This document shows, piece by piece, positions 35,011-48,424 of a stretch of DNA of 64,000 nt. A model generated the notes under the pieces. The model worked only from the letters and a program-made list of their open reading frames with translations, did no database searches and was not told where the DNA came from. Each line of letters begins with the position of its first letter. Position 1 is the stretch's first letter. This DNA is from Trichopria drosophilae (lineage: Eukaryota > Arthropoda > Insecta > Hymenoptera > Diapriidae), in the NCBI GenBank assembly GCA_030407085.1, contig CM059586.1:30305501-30369500 (forward strand), written 5' to 3'. A program made the position numbers and the translations under genes.

Positions 35011-38000
35011 AATTGAAACTTAAGAACTAATTACATTTCTAACTGTCATTATTGTATACCCATTTCTGCATACTGTCATGTGTCGATCTCTTGCTTGGCA
35101 CAATAACAATAATTATTTCTATCATACGAAGAACGATTTAACTTCCCCTCATGGTATAGAACTGTTGATAATGGTTAAATATACATAGGCTAACGAGTGG
35201 TGTCTTAAATTAAAGTTGCACATTAACTTGTAATAATAGAAATTAAAAACCAACAACAATAATATTTCATACAATATGTTTTATCGAGTATTGAAAATTG
35301 TTTTTACTAGCCGTTAATGTAATCAATGCGAGTGTATTATAGATATTTGCACAGAACTTTTTGCATATTTGTTTACATAGATTTATTGCGTTATAGACAC
35401 TTTAGATATTGGTAACAGATTGCAAAAAAATCACCTAACCTTCGGTCACAGAAACATCTAAGGTAAAGGTTGTAGTAGAACCTTTCAGGAGACTATATAA
35501 AAAAGTCTCAACGTTTCTGACCATTTTTTCTCTCTTCAAGGGAATAAGACAAAATGTTAAAAATATCGGTTAAATTATTGTTTTGACCATCGTTTATATG
35601 GACATATTAATAATTCCAAAAGTGTGCAAACTCAAAATTCAGCGCTTTATTGAATAATTTTTTGGCAAAGATAAAAAATTAAACAAAAAGATACCCCTTT
35701 TTTTTAAATCACGGATTTTTAAAATACTATTTCTTAAATCTGCAATTTACACCGGGAAACCGAACGCAATACAGAAACGCACAATATCGCGTTCAAAATG
35801 TTTTATCTACAAAATGAAACCTGCCACTTTTCAAAATTTTAAAATGGCGACTTGTAAATGACGCCGAGAGATATGATTTCATCTATTATTTCCTTAGTAG
35901 GAAACCAATAGAAGTTTCCAAATCGGCAAATGCTACATAACTCCAATATTATTATGTTTTTAGCGCCGCTGATTACAAATATGAAGTCATACTTTCAAAA
36001 TTCAAAATGGCGGATTCAATATGGCGGACGATATTTCTATAATATTAACTGATTTTTATCGGTATAAATTTACTTACATCGATATTTATATTTTGTATAG
36101 AATGCATACATTTTTATAACTACATTATTTGTACACATAAATGTTTTGGCGGAAATATTTTTGTTATGCGTTAACAGGTGAAAAATTATTAAAGATTTCA
36201 TTTTTATAAATTTGTCCTACGGTAAATACTATACTAAAATAAGTATATTTTCTTCGTTTTTATTGCATTATAGCATTTATTTTATGGTATAATGACAATA
36301 TAGTTTATGACACCGTTTAAATTTTTTCGCTAAAAAAGTTCAATAATAATCAAAGGTGACCAAAATAATTTACCATTTAGAATTATCTCATTATCATTGA
36401 ACTTAGTTCTTATTTGTATTGAACTCAAAAATCATTTTAAACTAAATCCGTTAATATTTAGAAATGTCGTTCGTCACATTGGATATGCCATTTTGAATTT
36501 TGAAAATGTAATTTGACATTCGTAATCAGCGATCTCGAATAATTTGATAAAATTCATGGAATTGAATTAGCTCAGAATTAAATCATTTTTCATTCTAAAC
36601 TTCATTTTTTCGAACTCAGAAACACTTTCAGCTACTGGTTGGTTTACTTGTGTGATTTTATTAATTGAGCACATATTATTAAACTGTAATATGATACAGT
36701 TTACCGTTTGGAGTTACGAAAGTAAAATTCCGTCAATTACAACTTTTAATTAATAGATTCTATCTTTTTTAAATTAATTGAATTTTTTCCTATGTATATA
36801 TCGGCATTGACATTTACTGAATTGAAGTTTACTGCAACAAATTGTTAAGCTCAACAGGTGCAATGTAATCAGTGTTGAATAATTATTTAGGATAATGCAT
36901 ATTCTGCAATGAAAGCATTATTTCATTAAACCAGTTTATAACGTTTTCTTTCTGACTAATACAATACACGCAATTGTTTTCCGTTCCTATTTGATGTTGA
37001 ATTCTAAAGCGGTGATATAGATATCTTAGATTTGTATAATAAGGAAATATGCAAAAAGTAGCGGATTACATTACAAGAACAGCTGGCCTGCAAAACCTGA
37101 GATTTGAATAAACCATGAATCTGCTTATTTCTATCGTAGCTCATTAATAAAATAGTAACCTAAAATGCATAAATCTGTGTTGATTTTTAGATCGTTAATT
37201 GCATACCTTACGAAGATTATATTGTTGGGAAGTTGTAGGTTATTTTTAAAGTAATATTGTGCATAGATTATGAATTCGAGGTTAGAATAGTCTATGTCGC
37301 ATATCAATAATAACGTAATATTAACATCATGATTTATAACGATTGCAACTTTGAAAGAAACAATCATATGTAATTGTAAGCTTGTTTTATAAGGCAAAAG
37401 TATTTCTAAATAATGACCATAATGAGGTATATAACAAAAAAATATGTTGCATCCTATAGATAACTCGCGATGTCCTACAATTCCAATGTAATAAAACTAA
37501 TTTTCTATCCGAATTAACCCTTTAACGTCCAGAATGCACGTTTCCCACGTACAACATCCACCGCATATTTCAAACTGAAAATACTACACAGACAGTTCGG
37601 AATGTACCCTTATTTACTATAAATATTGTAAATTGTAAATTGTATCGACATGAAAAATGAAATTTAAAAAAAATTACCCCAAATATGTGTTTTTTCACAT
37701 ACTTTTGCCAAAATCAAAGGAAAATACGCAATATTTTTAAATTTTGAAGTCAGCATTCGAAATAGCATCGAAAATACAAAATGTGGTACATTGACATGAT
37801 CAAATATTTAAAGGTGATGTTTCACAAACTGAAAACGTTTAAGCTGATATAGTCTCACGAAATGGTGTAATTTACTTTGCCAATAGATATTTAAAAGAAT
37901 ATTCATATAATATAAGGTAGGAAATATATTTTAAAAGAAAATTTTAATAAAACACTTTCATGTAATTTCCGACAATTAAAATTGACAGAAGATCATTTTA

Positions 38001-40736
38001 AAAATTTCCACATATATAGTTTCGGAAATAGGTTACAAATCTTGATGACACGTTGGCCCAAAAAAAATTCTTTGTTGAATTACCTTCTAACAAATATATC
38101 ATTAGGATTTTATTTCTGTATATTTATCATCATTAATAGCGTTACTAAAAAATATATTTTAAATAAATGATTTTAAAATATTTTGTAGTGTTACCTACCA
38201 GATTCTCTGCTGTTAAAAGTAATGATGTTAAAAAAAGAACAATTTTCACACAGTATAATTTGTGTTCTAGTGATCTACTTTCTACACGAAACAATTACAT
38301 GCATTATCTGAAAATGTTGAGAAAATTCTCCAACAGAACTGTGATATTTATGGTTTGATTAAAATTTAAAAAACAAGCCGAGAAAATTGCTGATATTAGC
38401 TATAATACACCTGAAAATAGTTCTCATTTCATCAAGGTGTGAAATTTCACATTTGTCAACATTATTTTTGTTCAATTACGTTTAAATTTTTAAGTGAAAA
38501 CAATATGTATTACATATATAAATGTAAAATATGTATAGAAAAACACGAATTAAATATACTCGAGTGTCATGCACTGGTTGTAGAAGAAATATTAATATAC
38601 ACATCGAAATATTTAACATTTTTTCGTTGATTTCAAATATTAACAATTCATAACATGAATAAATGGTACACATTTTGTAATCCTTGTGTTCAATTAGCGA
38701 TCCTACTTAATTTACTAAGGTATTAATAACCGTATTTTAAGATTAAAAACAATTCGATAAAAATTTGATTTTATTTAATAAAAATTTAAAAATTAGAGGA
38801 AGAGAAAAAAACAAACAAGGGTCAATAATTTAGAGGGTTTTTGTAATATAAATAATAAATAATTATTTAGCCATGTTTCGTCTTTGATATCAGTTCTCTT
38901 CCAGGCTATGGTCCCCATAATTAAAAAAATATCAATTAATGAAATGTACAATTATTATAAAAATCTAAAAAACTCGACAGATGCATAGGTCTCTTAGGTT
39001 TTCAATATGGTGGTTACTTATCTTTGTTTAATATGATTTTTACTACTTTGAGATGGATGCTTTACACAGCTATTAAAACGTGTAAATTTACGACATACAA
39101 GTGACGACTTTACTTCAAGTAAAGTTGAAACTGCAAAAAACCCATTCAGAAGTTTATAGTGTGTACCTTATTTCTTGAGAATAATGAAAGTCCCAAGAAG
39201 ACTGGATGATTCCAATTTTTTAAAGATTCCTAATATCTAACGTTATTAAATTTGAACGATTTATAATCGATTTTGTTAGTTTAAATATTTACAAACTGCC
39301 GATATCCATAAATAAATTGTCGCAATTGACTTATTCATGATGTCGAAATTAACGATCCATCTAATCGTATTTTTTTTTGGCGTGAGAAATATAGCAAAGA
39401 CGCATAGTTGCAGTGGGTATAGTGGCATCGATCGAAAGCATTTGAATTGGAACAGGAGGTTCTTAACCTCTGCGGCTGAAGTACACGATATACCTGTATG
39501 TATTATATAGCGATCAAAGTCGAGCTTACGTGCTTGCAATAATCGATATGCCGTGTACCGGTCGAGTTGCACCTAGGAACGTGCTATATTTTTGGTTACT
39601 GTTAGGACTTTGGAGTAATTGAAAACCATGCGTTAACGATTTCTCAAGATCGATCCGTGGCTGTGCTCGCAATACCGCATTATTCTACGTCACATCTGTA
39701 GGTCCTTGCAGATTAATTTCTTACTGTGAAGTCTGAAGAATCTCTTCCAAATTATGAGATAAAGAAGATTTTGCCACAGGAAAACTCTAGTGGAGTTTGC
39801 ACTATCAAAAAATTCGAATTGTACAGCCTTTACCGTTAGATTCTTGTACATTTTGTATGACTCATCTACAATGATCTTTTTGGACTTAAATAGAGTTAAA
39901 TTTAGCGTTGACAGAATTTGTCACTCGCAGGCGAATGGCAGTTTAATGCACATATCCTTTTCAAATTAAATTAACCCACTAACGCCCAAATGCACAGAAA
40001 GTTAACGGCAACTTCAACGCTTATTTTCATTTTGTACAAATATCGACTTTACGATACAATATCTTACTTTGAGTGAGGTAAAATATATTGCAAGGGTGCA
40101 CTCGATAGTTGTACTTAAGGAGGTTGGTATGGTACGTAGGGAGTCAAGTGCTATTTTCGACCAATTTTGACTAGTTTGGTACCGTTCGGCAGTCGAATAA
40201 TGGCTTCTAACCTGTACGATAATGAACTTTTGAGAACAATTTCATTGAAGTTCTCTAGCGTATCCAATCGATCTAATTCTTTCCCTCGAACATTTATTAT
40301 ATATTTTTCATTAATTGACATTAATTTTTAGTAAATCTATTTGTTAATTCCGTGCAAATCTCGCATATAAGAACTTGATAAACGTCATTTTACATAAGAC
40401 ACCATTTTAAATAGGCACAAAATGTTTTTCATAATTTCTCAACACTGAGGTATCCAAATGACTCAAAATTTTCAGGGAATTCATTTTATATTCATATTAA
40501 CGTTTATTAATTTTCCCGTCAGAATCTGTCTGTTAATTCTTAACTGCACAAATCTCCTTAAAAGATACACTGGTGTGACTTTACTCTTTAAACTACTGTA
40601 TGACTTTTTTCAAAATTTTGATTTTTCGAATTTTTCATAAATAAAAAAAATGACAATACATTCTAAGAAATTCGAGGGTATTCTTCGACTTATTCTAGAA
40701 CATAATTGTTGGAACATTTAAAATAACAAATAACAA
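35011..40736. other. Intron stretch with scattered repeat fragments
   Basis: No exon recognised. AATGGCGGATTCAATATGGC at 36006 and CCATTTTGAATTTTGAAAAT at 36489 are fragments of the same repeat. TTAACCCTTTAACGTCC (37516) and TTAACCCACTAACGCCC (39971) look like ends of another interspersed repeat. 39380-39680 is somewhat richer in GC; its minus-strand open frame shows no family. TTAAGGAG at 40117-40124 and CTCCTTAA at 40554-40561 are inverted and could bound a TTAA-type MITE with an internal ~184-bp direct duplication (around 40300 and 40485), but the arms are too short to be sure. Confidence 0.4.
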
Positions 40737-41016
40737 ATAAAATATTTTTTTATTAAGTACTTTTTGAGTTATAAAGGTTTGAAGTTAACAATTTGTTAAG
40801 TGGTGTGCGAGTCTTACTGATAATATTAGGGGGATCCGATTAATGTATTTTCTTTAAACCAATTAATTGGTCTCATTATTCCGCGCACAAAAGTATTAAG
40901 GTTATGATTACTGAAAACTAAATAATATTTTACAAGATATTCTACATTTTGTGTCAAAAAATTGTTAACTTCAAACCTTTATAACTCAAAAAGTACTTAA
41001 TAAAAAAATATTTTAT
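40737..41016. mobile_element. Perfect 57-bp inverted repeat (foldback/MITE)
   Basis: 40737-40793 and 40960-41016 are exact inverted copies over 57 bp (ATAAAATATTTTTTTATTAA... to ...GTTAACAATT), separated by 166 bp. The centre contains the 14-bp palindrome ACCAATTAATTGGT (40859-40872). No mismatch in the arms points to a young element or one kept identical by recombination. No coding sequence. Confidence 0.9.
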
Positions 41017-41097
41017 TATAGTGTTTTGGAAAGCTCTTGAGATAAGCTATAAGAATATGCAATAAAATGTAGGGGGTTCTATTTAAAAAAATAAGAT

Positions 41098-41147
41098 TGA
41101 CCTTGAAATGACCTTGAAGGACATGGTCAAGGTCAAAGTCAAGGTCA
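41098..41147. promoter_or_regulatory. Four TCAAGGTCA sites (ERR/FTZ-F1-type half-sites)
   Basis: TGACCTTGA at 41098-41106 and 41109-41117, then TCAAGGTCA at 41127-41135 and 41139-41147: four exact copies, two in each orientation, around a GGACATGG centre. TCAAGGTCA is the known extended half-site for monomer-binding orphan nuclear receptors (ERR, FTZ-F1/SF-1). It may be repeat-borne: a G-run (41226-41236) and the 57-bp inverted repeat are close by. Any regulatory role is inference. Confidence 0.6.
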
Positions 41148-42301
41148 TCATCTTACTCCCCGCTTAAAACCATACAACTTTGCTATTGGACATTTTCTCC
41201 TAAGTGCATTCTAACTGAAGATATTGGGGGGGGGGGTCCGATACCCAGACAGCACAAAATGTTTTGTTACATACCAAATACGTTACCGATATATAACGGT
41301 TATGAAGTCGGACATTTTTACATTCCTGCAACGTAACTGTTATATATTTGCAACGTCTGTGCTGTATGGGTACTTTTCGATGACCCTGTATGATAGAACG
41401 TTAGAGAAATGGGGTATTCGATGTAAAAAGAGCCACTTTTTTGGACATATTTTTTAATGTTTGTATTAATTCCATGTGATATAACTTTAGGGAGGATTTT
41501 TTTTATTTTTTCTGATTTATAGCATTGCTTTTTTATTTTTCATTATACGTTATTCATATTGGTCGTTTTAAATTTTTAAAATTGAATATCAGAACTTTGA
41601 ACCAGTAAACCGACATTTCAAAAAAATCACAAAAAATTATCGCAATTTACAGAAAAAAAAGATGATATTGAATTACATAATATTTTTCTAGTAAAATGTC
41701 GTAAAGTCTAAAAGAAAATGTTCCTATATAATTTGCAATAACTTATGTTTACACCAAAACGCATATTTACTACCTTATATACATATATTTTATTAACGAA
41801 TATCTTTACATATGATTATACATATATTTGAATGGAAAATCCAATTTGGTATAAAAATTGTATGAGAAATGGGAAACGATAATTTCAGACACGAGCTTCT
41901 GCGAGATACACTAGGTGTCGCACAAATCCAAAAATGAAATGAACCATCATTTAATTCAAATGCCGAACTCGTGGGCGACTTTTGTTATGAGAGAATGAAC
42001 CCCCGTTTCTGAAGTTTGTTAGGGATAGAGATACATCGCGATTTGTATTACTCGATTGCCTTTTTCTTTACAACAAATGTTTAGATCTCATATGGTCACT
42101 TCAATGAAATTATATGCAACGTTATTTTTGGATTTGAGTGCCACCTATTGCATGAAAAAATAATGTAAAAGCTCAGTTTATTTCTTTAATCGTACTATAT
42201 AAAAATACCAATATGTGAACAATTTATGCAATACTTTGTGCATTATCATAATGGATAATGCAATCTCATATGAAATAGTATATTACGATTCTAGGCCGGT
42301 A
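41148..42301. other. Intron stretch, nothing recognised
   Basis: An 11-G run lies at 41226-41236; the rest is AT-rich with no gene supported. Confidence 0.45.
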
Positions 42302-42488
42302 AAAAAGAAAGTGCTTCAGATCACATGAAATTGTTGGCCGAGGCGAAGCCGAGTCTGACAAACATGTGATCTGAGGCTTTCTTTTTTATTGGGCAAGGGC
42401 CGTATACTATTTTTCTGTTCGACGATAGCCAGAAAACCGCAACTTCGTTTCCCGCAGCGGCCAGGAAGTTGCGGTTTCTGGCCGGAGG
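42302..42488. mobile_element. Double-hairpin MITE
   Basis: First stem: AAGAAAGTGCTTCAGATCAC (about 42307) with GTGATCTGAGGCTTTCTTTT (about 42366). Second stem: GCCAGAAAACCGCAACTTC (42430) with GAAGTTGCGGTTTCTGGCC (42466-42484). The first loop carries GGCCGAGGCGAAGCCGAG. Higher GC than the surrounding intron, non-coding. The remainder up to 42700 is ordinary intron ending in TTAATTTTCAG. Confidence 0.7.
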
Positions 42489-42700
42489 GCAGAAAAGTAC
42501 ATTTTTGTATATTTAGAACTTAGCCGTTGATGAGTGAAAGGTTTCATTAATTTTAACAATTTCGATTCTTGGGTTGAAATAATAATCTTGTTCTTATAAA
42601 AATTTTAATTTTAATCAATGATTTACCGATATTTTTTTAAATTTGCATGTATCTTTATTAACGAATGATGCATTTTATTAATTTCCAATTTAATTTTCAG

Positions 42701-42930
42701 AACTCGATCACGTCAGATCCAATAGTGAGAGTAGTGTGTCCTCTAATCGATCTTCTCGTGGCAGAAGATCGACAAGCAAGCAAAGCATGCACGAGCATGT
42801 CGAAAACGACAACCATAGCGACGAGAAAAGTAGTACGTCCTCATTGTACAATCCGGCGGAAGACAAGGCGTTCGACGTTATCACGACACAGTCGATTCCT
42901 GGCAGACCTAATTCCACAGATTCAGATATT
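42701..42930 (+). CDS. TOGARAM1: TOGARAM-type gene, internal exon (Ser-rich linker)
   Basis: 230 bp between TTTTCAG and GTAAGT. Reads (E)LDHVRSNSESSVSSNRSSRG..., then a His/Asp/Glu-rich part and ...GRPNSTDSDI. It takes two bases to complete the previous codon and ends in phase 0. Clear rise in GC and codon-like composition against the flanking introns. Low-complexity, probably disordered and rich in possible phosphorylation sites; no domain. The overlapping frames on both strands are shadows. Confidence 0.8.
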
Positions 42931-44709
42931 GTAAGTTCCAGTTTGACATATGCTTTTTGACCAAAATTAAATATTATTCCCAAAAACCTGAAATACTTCA
43001 ATGATGTACATTCCAAACATTTCGAACTAAAACACTGCTAAACTACTGCAAATTAATATCTACTAATAAAACTATGCCACAGGTTGCACAGGTAAAATGT
43101 TGCTATAAAGCTGTTTTATAGGATGTACTTTTTTTTAAAATAAAGAATTCATAATGTGATACAAGAGGGATGTAATGAAACTGCATAATTATGTCTCGAG
43201 ATTCTTCAGTTTTACCACAATTCTGTTGATATATATGAATGTGGACTGACATCCCAGTGGCGTCTATATAGTTATTTATTTATACTTACTCAAATTAATA
43301 TTTATATAATCAGACCGACAAGTACCAAGAATTTCTATCTCATATTTTATTAACTGAAACCGTTAGGATATAAACAGTGATTAATAATTATTATCAGTTA
43401 TAAACGGTTCAACAATATTTATAAATAGTTGCATTAAAACACACTTTGAAGTTATTTTTTTAAGGTTTATTTTTTCTGCAATAACAATACAATACTTCGG
43501 TTATAGAGTACACAAAACTATACTCTATTTACTAAAAATAAACTTTTCTTTCTAATGTCATTATTTTCCTATTACTTTGATAAAACAAACTGTTTCGTAG
43601 TTTTGAAATGTTCGGGCTTTACTATAAAATTAAAAATGCTTATTTGTATTATGAAATAGAGAAAATGTCAAAACCTTTATTAACGCCTTAACGTATGCGT
43701 AGGACTTTTCAATTGCAAATAATTCCATTTCAGAAATTGTTGTACAGTTGACAATAATACATCGTTTTATAAAAACGTTTATTAAAAAGGGATAATATGC
43801 TCATTTACAAATAAAAATCTTTGAGAGACGTTTAAGGAAAAAAAACGTTTGGTAGGAAAACACTTATGGTGCAGCAATAGCAACATTGGAAATATTAAGT
43901 GAAAGCAGTCAATACTAGCCAGCCACGAAGCATTTAGCGGCAAGTCGCGAGCTTCGTAATTTGTTTACTTTGGGTTTCATGCCAACTTTGATGGTTTGAA
44001 TATTACAAAAGCCAGGTTTTTATGTTTTCCTTCTGTTTTATCTACATTTAATTATTTAAAGACTTTACTTTATACAATTATGTTAGGAAATGTTTATTAT
44101 TTATAGACAATAGTACTAAATAAGTACGGAAAAGATCTGTATGGAAGTACTAAATGAAATACATTAACGGAAATGCAATTTTATAGTCGGGAAAATAATT
44201 AGCATAAAAACATTTTTGTTTCTAATTTTTTCGTAGTATTTATTATCGTTTTATTAAGCTTCAATAATAAGTGGTTTGAATAGATACATAGTTACTTATT
44301 AAAGCTACAATGTCTGTAGAAAACTATGCAATGCAATTGCGCCAAAGTTAGTATTATTTTGTTTGTCGCTAAAATTTATTTATCGTTTCCTTTTGTTCGG
44401 CAACTTAAATTTGTAATTTTAAACACTTAAAATTAAGATAATTCTGTTCAAGATATGCACTGAGAATAATATTTAATAACTAATTGATCAGATCAGTTAG
44501 TAGATGCGGATTATTTTGTATTTTTATAGTTGCATATATTTAAAATAACAAAACGAAAATTGGATTAACTAAATTTTAGCCAAATAAACGAAATGTATAT
44601 ATACAAACTACTGAAGATTTAGTTCTTACTATGTAACTAACCATTTGGTTAAAGGAGGATGCCCACTTGTATAGGTGGTTTTCTGCCTTCAGATGTAGAC
44701 TCCGAAACG
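42931..44709. other. Intron stretch, nothing recognised
   Basis: AT-rich. A short GC-richer patch at 43905-43965 (CCAGCCACGAAGC, GCAAGTCGCGAGC) has no identifiable role. Confidence 0.45.
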
Positions 44710-45012
44710 GCCTAATTCGGAAAGAGTCGGATGAGATGTAACACCTCATACCAAATTTGATTGTATCACGTGGGAAAGTTTAAAAAATCGTCTTTGAAAT
44801 ACGGATTTTACATAGGAAAATGCAGTAATGTAAGTAGTATCAGCGAATGTGTGACAACCAAACGATGATACAGACTGTTACTACTTAGATTACTGCATTT
44901 TCCTATGTAAAATCACCGACTTCAACATTCATTTTTTAAACTTTTCCACCGGATAGGATAATCAAATTTGGTATGAGGGGTTACATTTCATCATACTCTA
45001 TCCAAATTGGGC
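44710..45012. mobile_element. Palindromic MITE, ~300 bp
   Basis: 44710-44846 and 44867-45012 are inverted copies: GATGTAACACCTCATACCAA (44735) with TTGGTATGAGGGGTTACATT, and ATTTTACATAGGAAAATGCA with its inverse TGCATTTTCCTATGTAAAAT (44896). Loop ~20 bp. Almost the whole element is one hairpin. Non-coding. Confidence 0.85.
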
Positions 45013-46679
45013 AATGCAATTCAGCATAGTAGAATATTGCGTTCGATGCTATAAAAGTATTTCGCAAAATACCAATGCAAATTCCATTCTCTTAGGTAAT
45101 GACCTTCATTCTATTGTTTATATAGTGAGTTAATCATTCTTTAATTCAATTTTGTAGTCTCATTAAATTCTTAAATATATCCTAAAATAGTAGAATATAA
45201 AAATAATTGACTGAACGATTCTACAGTAGAATTTGTTGAAGAAGCAAAATTTAATTTCGTATGGATAATCAATTAATAAACTATATAAAAATATTTACAT
45301 CAATGTTGTTATAATTATGACATTAAAACATTTGTGCGTGTAATATTTGTTACTATTCAGTATTCCAATTTTAATCCAAAAGCGGTGTGGAAGTAATAGT
45401 AATAGTAAAAGAAAATGAATAGGTACATACCCTTACAGATAAGTACGAAACGTTGAAAATGACTAGATTTAATAAAGTGTACAATTATTATTCCAAATTT
45501 GTACTAATATAAAAGCATTACATTACATTTTGCCTTTTTTTTTGTTTATAATTTTTTTGAGGTTTAAGAAAAGTTGATGTAAGTTGTTAACGACAGCATT
45601 GTTTAGTTTTTCACCTCAAAAAGATAAATAGGTTCACCTTCGGTATTTAGCACTCAGCCTTTGAAAATAGTCTAACTTCATTTGAAAAAATCAATGATAA
45701 TGAATTTCAAGTAATTTATTAAAGGTTATTCCAATTTTAGAATTAGCAGCTTGTTATAACCGAGGCTATAGTTACAAAGTGGATATACATTGTTGTTTTA
45801 TTTAAGTTTAAAATACAACCACGCAAATGCTTTGGACACGTAAATGCTTATTAATTTTGTATCACCATTTGTTCAGGATCATAAATTATGACCTTTGATA
45901 CCAGTTTTCTAATCGAAACTAGAGAACATTAATATTGTTTTTTCTCATTTGGAATTCTCTATTACATGTGGGGAGACGAGTAAATTTCAACGATTAAGAG
46001 AATTGAATTTTTTATGTCGCTTTGCATATCTAATTTTCTTTTTAGGAATATATTTAACTACCTCTCGCCATCCAAAAATTAAACTATTAAATATGGAAAA
46101 TATCAAGTCTTTAAATAATAAACAGTATTTGAACGTGTAGGCCAGGAATCAAAACAAATTTCATTTTTCGTATTAGTTATTACGTAATCATCAACTTTTC
46201 TAAAAATATTTTTATTTGTCAATAGCACTTTTGCGCTGAAAAATAGTAATATTTCGTAGAATTTTTAGAAGAATAATTAGTAGAATTTCAAAGATGTTAA
46301 ATGTTAACTCATTAGCAGTAATTCAGTACCTTCAGGTCCGCTGCTGTTGTTGTTTTCACCTATTTATATTTATTGGAGTCAATAGATGACCGGAGGTGGC
46401 AGAATTAATGCGAATTTATTTATTATTATAATATGAGAAAAATACTTTAAGGAAGTAATTATTATCTTAAGTACTTTCCAACATTGCAAACAACAAATAC
46501 AATTATATTAATTTAACTTCTTTGAAAAACATTCTTTTTTCTATGTTTGCAAATGCTTTGTTCAAACTTTGAAATGCTAGTTACTTGCATTCCAAAAAGG
46601 AAGAAATGTCATCCAGATGGATACGCATTTGTAGTTCTTTGTTTGCGTACCTCAGAAAAATATTAATTAATTTTGCTGG
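45013..46679. other. Intron stretch, nothing recognised
   Basis: AT-rich intron; no feature supported. Confidence 0.5.
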
Positions 46680-47260
46680 AGTTCCTTACGTCCCAATTTC
46701 GAGAAGATGTCAGGAAGTATAAATAAATCAATATTTATGATTAATTATTATGTTATATTGTTTCAAATAAAAACGAAGTGTAAAAATGATTTCTTCACAG
46801 GAAATGTATACTGACACAACGACGACACTCAAACATGAAGAACTTAGGATATTTAGGGATCGCGGAACACAATTTTGATGTCAGATATGAAAACTATTGA
46901 AATATCAGAATGATTGATTCAAAATGGCAGGCCAAAAGTAATAAATTACTTGATCCATATAAAACTAAAGACAATCACCACGCCCCTTTTGTTTCTGTGA
47001 AATCAGATGTGCAGAGCTCTTAGTCCAAAATCTAGTAATCAAGTGTCCCACCATTTTGAATTTTAAATCACCACAAATCTCATGAAGTGCCTTGATTCAT
47101 CATTATCAAGTAATTTTTTAGTTTGTCGAATATCTTGAATCCGCCATTTAAAATGTTCAAAATCTGAATACAAATCCGTAATTAGCGACCCTAAAACCCT
47201 CGAGTAAGAGATTTCGGAAGTTTTGCGTGTAATGAAAAATGTATGCTTCAAAGGGTTACG
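46680..47260. repeat. AATGGCGG-type repeat, copy 2
   Basis: Same block order and orientation as 17100-17590 (AAATCAATATTTATGATTAA at 46726, ACACTCAAACATGAAGAACT at 46827, TTTAGGGATCGC, ATTCAAAATGGC), and it ends GAGTAAGAGATTTCGG... TGCTTCAAAGGGTTACGGGG (to ~47263). The family therefore has a ~0.5-0.6 kb consensus with defined ends. Confidence 0.75.
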
Positions 47261-48424
47261 GGGTTAACCTCATTTGTAGCGTTAAAATAGTTATTTTCAT
47301 GAATATTTTTAAAGAAAAACTGCAAAACTTTCTATAACAATGAATACATCATCAAACAGTACAGACATAGAATAACTTACAGTAATCTTTTTAATGGACT
47401 GTATTACACATTTGAGTTACAAATGGTTGTAAAAAAAATATTTTTATTTTTGCATTTTGGCGAACTATATCATATGAAACGAAAAATGTAGACGAATTAC
47501 ATAAATAATAGTATAAGCTGTAGCGTTTGATAAAAAAATGTAAGAAAATATGTATTTTTCAACACGGCAGATAGTCAAAGTTAATAATTCGATTTTCACT
47601 AAGAAAAAGTCATTTTTTCCCGAAAAAATCGAACGATCGAACACTTTTGTGTGTATTGCATAAGCTAGCTAAGTTTTGAAAAGAACGGTTCAGTAGTTTA
47701 CGAGTAATTTTTCTTACCGCCTTGAAAAACTTAGACATTACAAGTAAAACGAGTTGCAATTTCAGCTCATTTACTTAACGGATTCTTCTTTTGACGCTCA
47801 AATGGGCAAATGTAATTTAAAGTTAGGTATAAGTCATGATAGTCTGCATTTGTATTAAAACAAATGTACGGGGAAAGAGTAGTATAATGATAGTAAATAG
47901 AGAAGCTGACGAGTTATTAACCTCATAGTTATAAATTTGAAATGATCCATTTTTTCAAACGCCCAGCTCGGTACAAGTTTGTTTTTAGATCTAGATTAAA
48001 GTTTCAAGTTGGTTCGAATTAAATTGACTGAGATATGGGAAAATCTACAGAACTTTTCATTTTAGTAACAAAAGAATTTTCTTTTTTAATTCAATGCATA
48101 CGGTTTTCTCGTGATACACATGTTTAATTGGTCAATTGGAAATGACAATCCACCCTTGTAACTTATTTCTAAAGGTCGGCGTTCTACACACAGGGGGTTA
48201 AGAAATAATACGTGTAGTTTTTATCTGAATTGTGCTATTAAATTTTACTACATATTGTAAACGATATAACAACAATAATAATTATATTTAATGTTTAATA
48301 ATGATGATAGTATCCCACCCTTTTTAATTGATGTGATATTGTAGAATACATCCTTATCGACCAACCCTCTCAGAATCACTTTACATTTCGAAATGGTTAA
48401 AAAACATGTTAATTTAATTTTCAG
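47261..48424. other. Intron stretch, nothing recognised
   Basis: AT-rich intron up to the acceptor TTTAATTTTCAG before 48425. Confidence 0.5.

Noticed and set aside
39276..39572. 98-codon minus-strand open frame in a GC-richer patch
   Set aside because: Composition becomes AT-rich and hydrophobic after ~25 residues, with no acceptor/donor pattern or family match.
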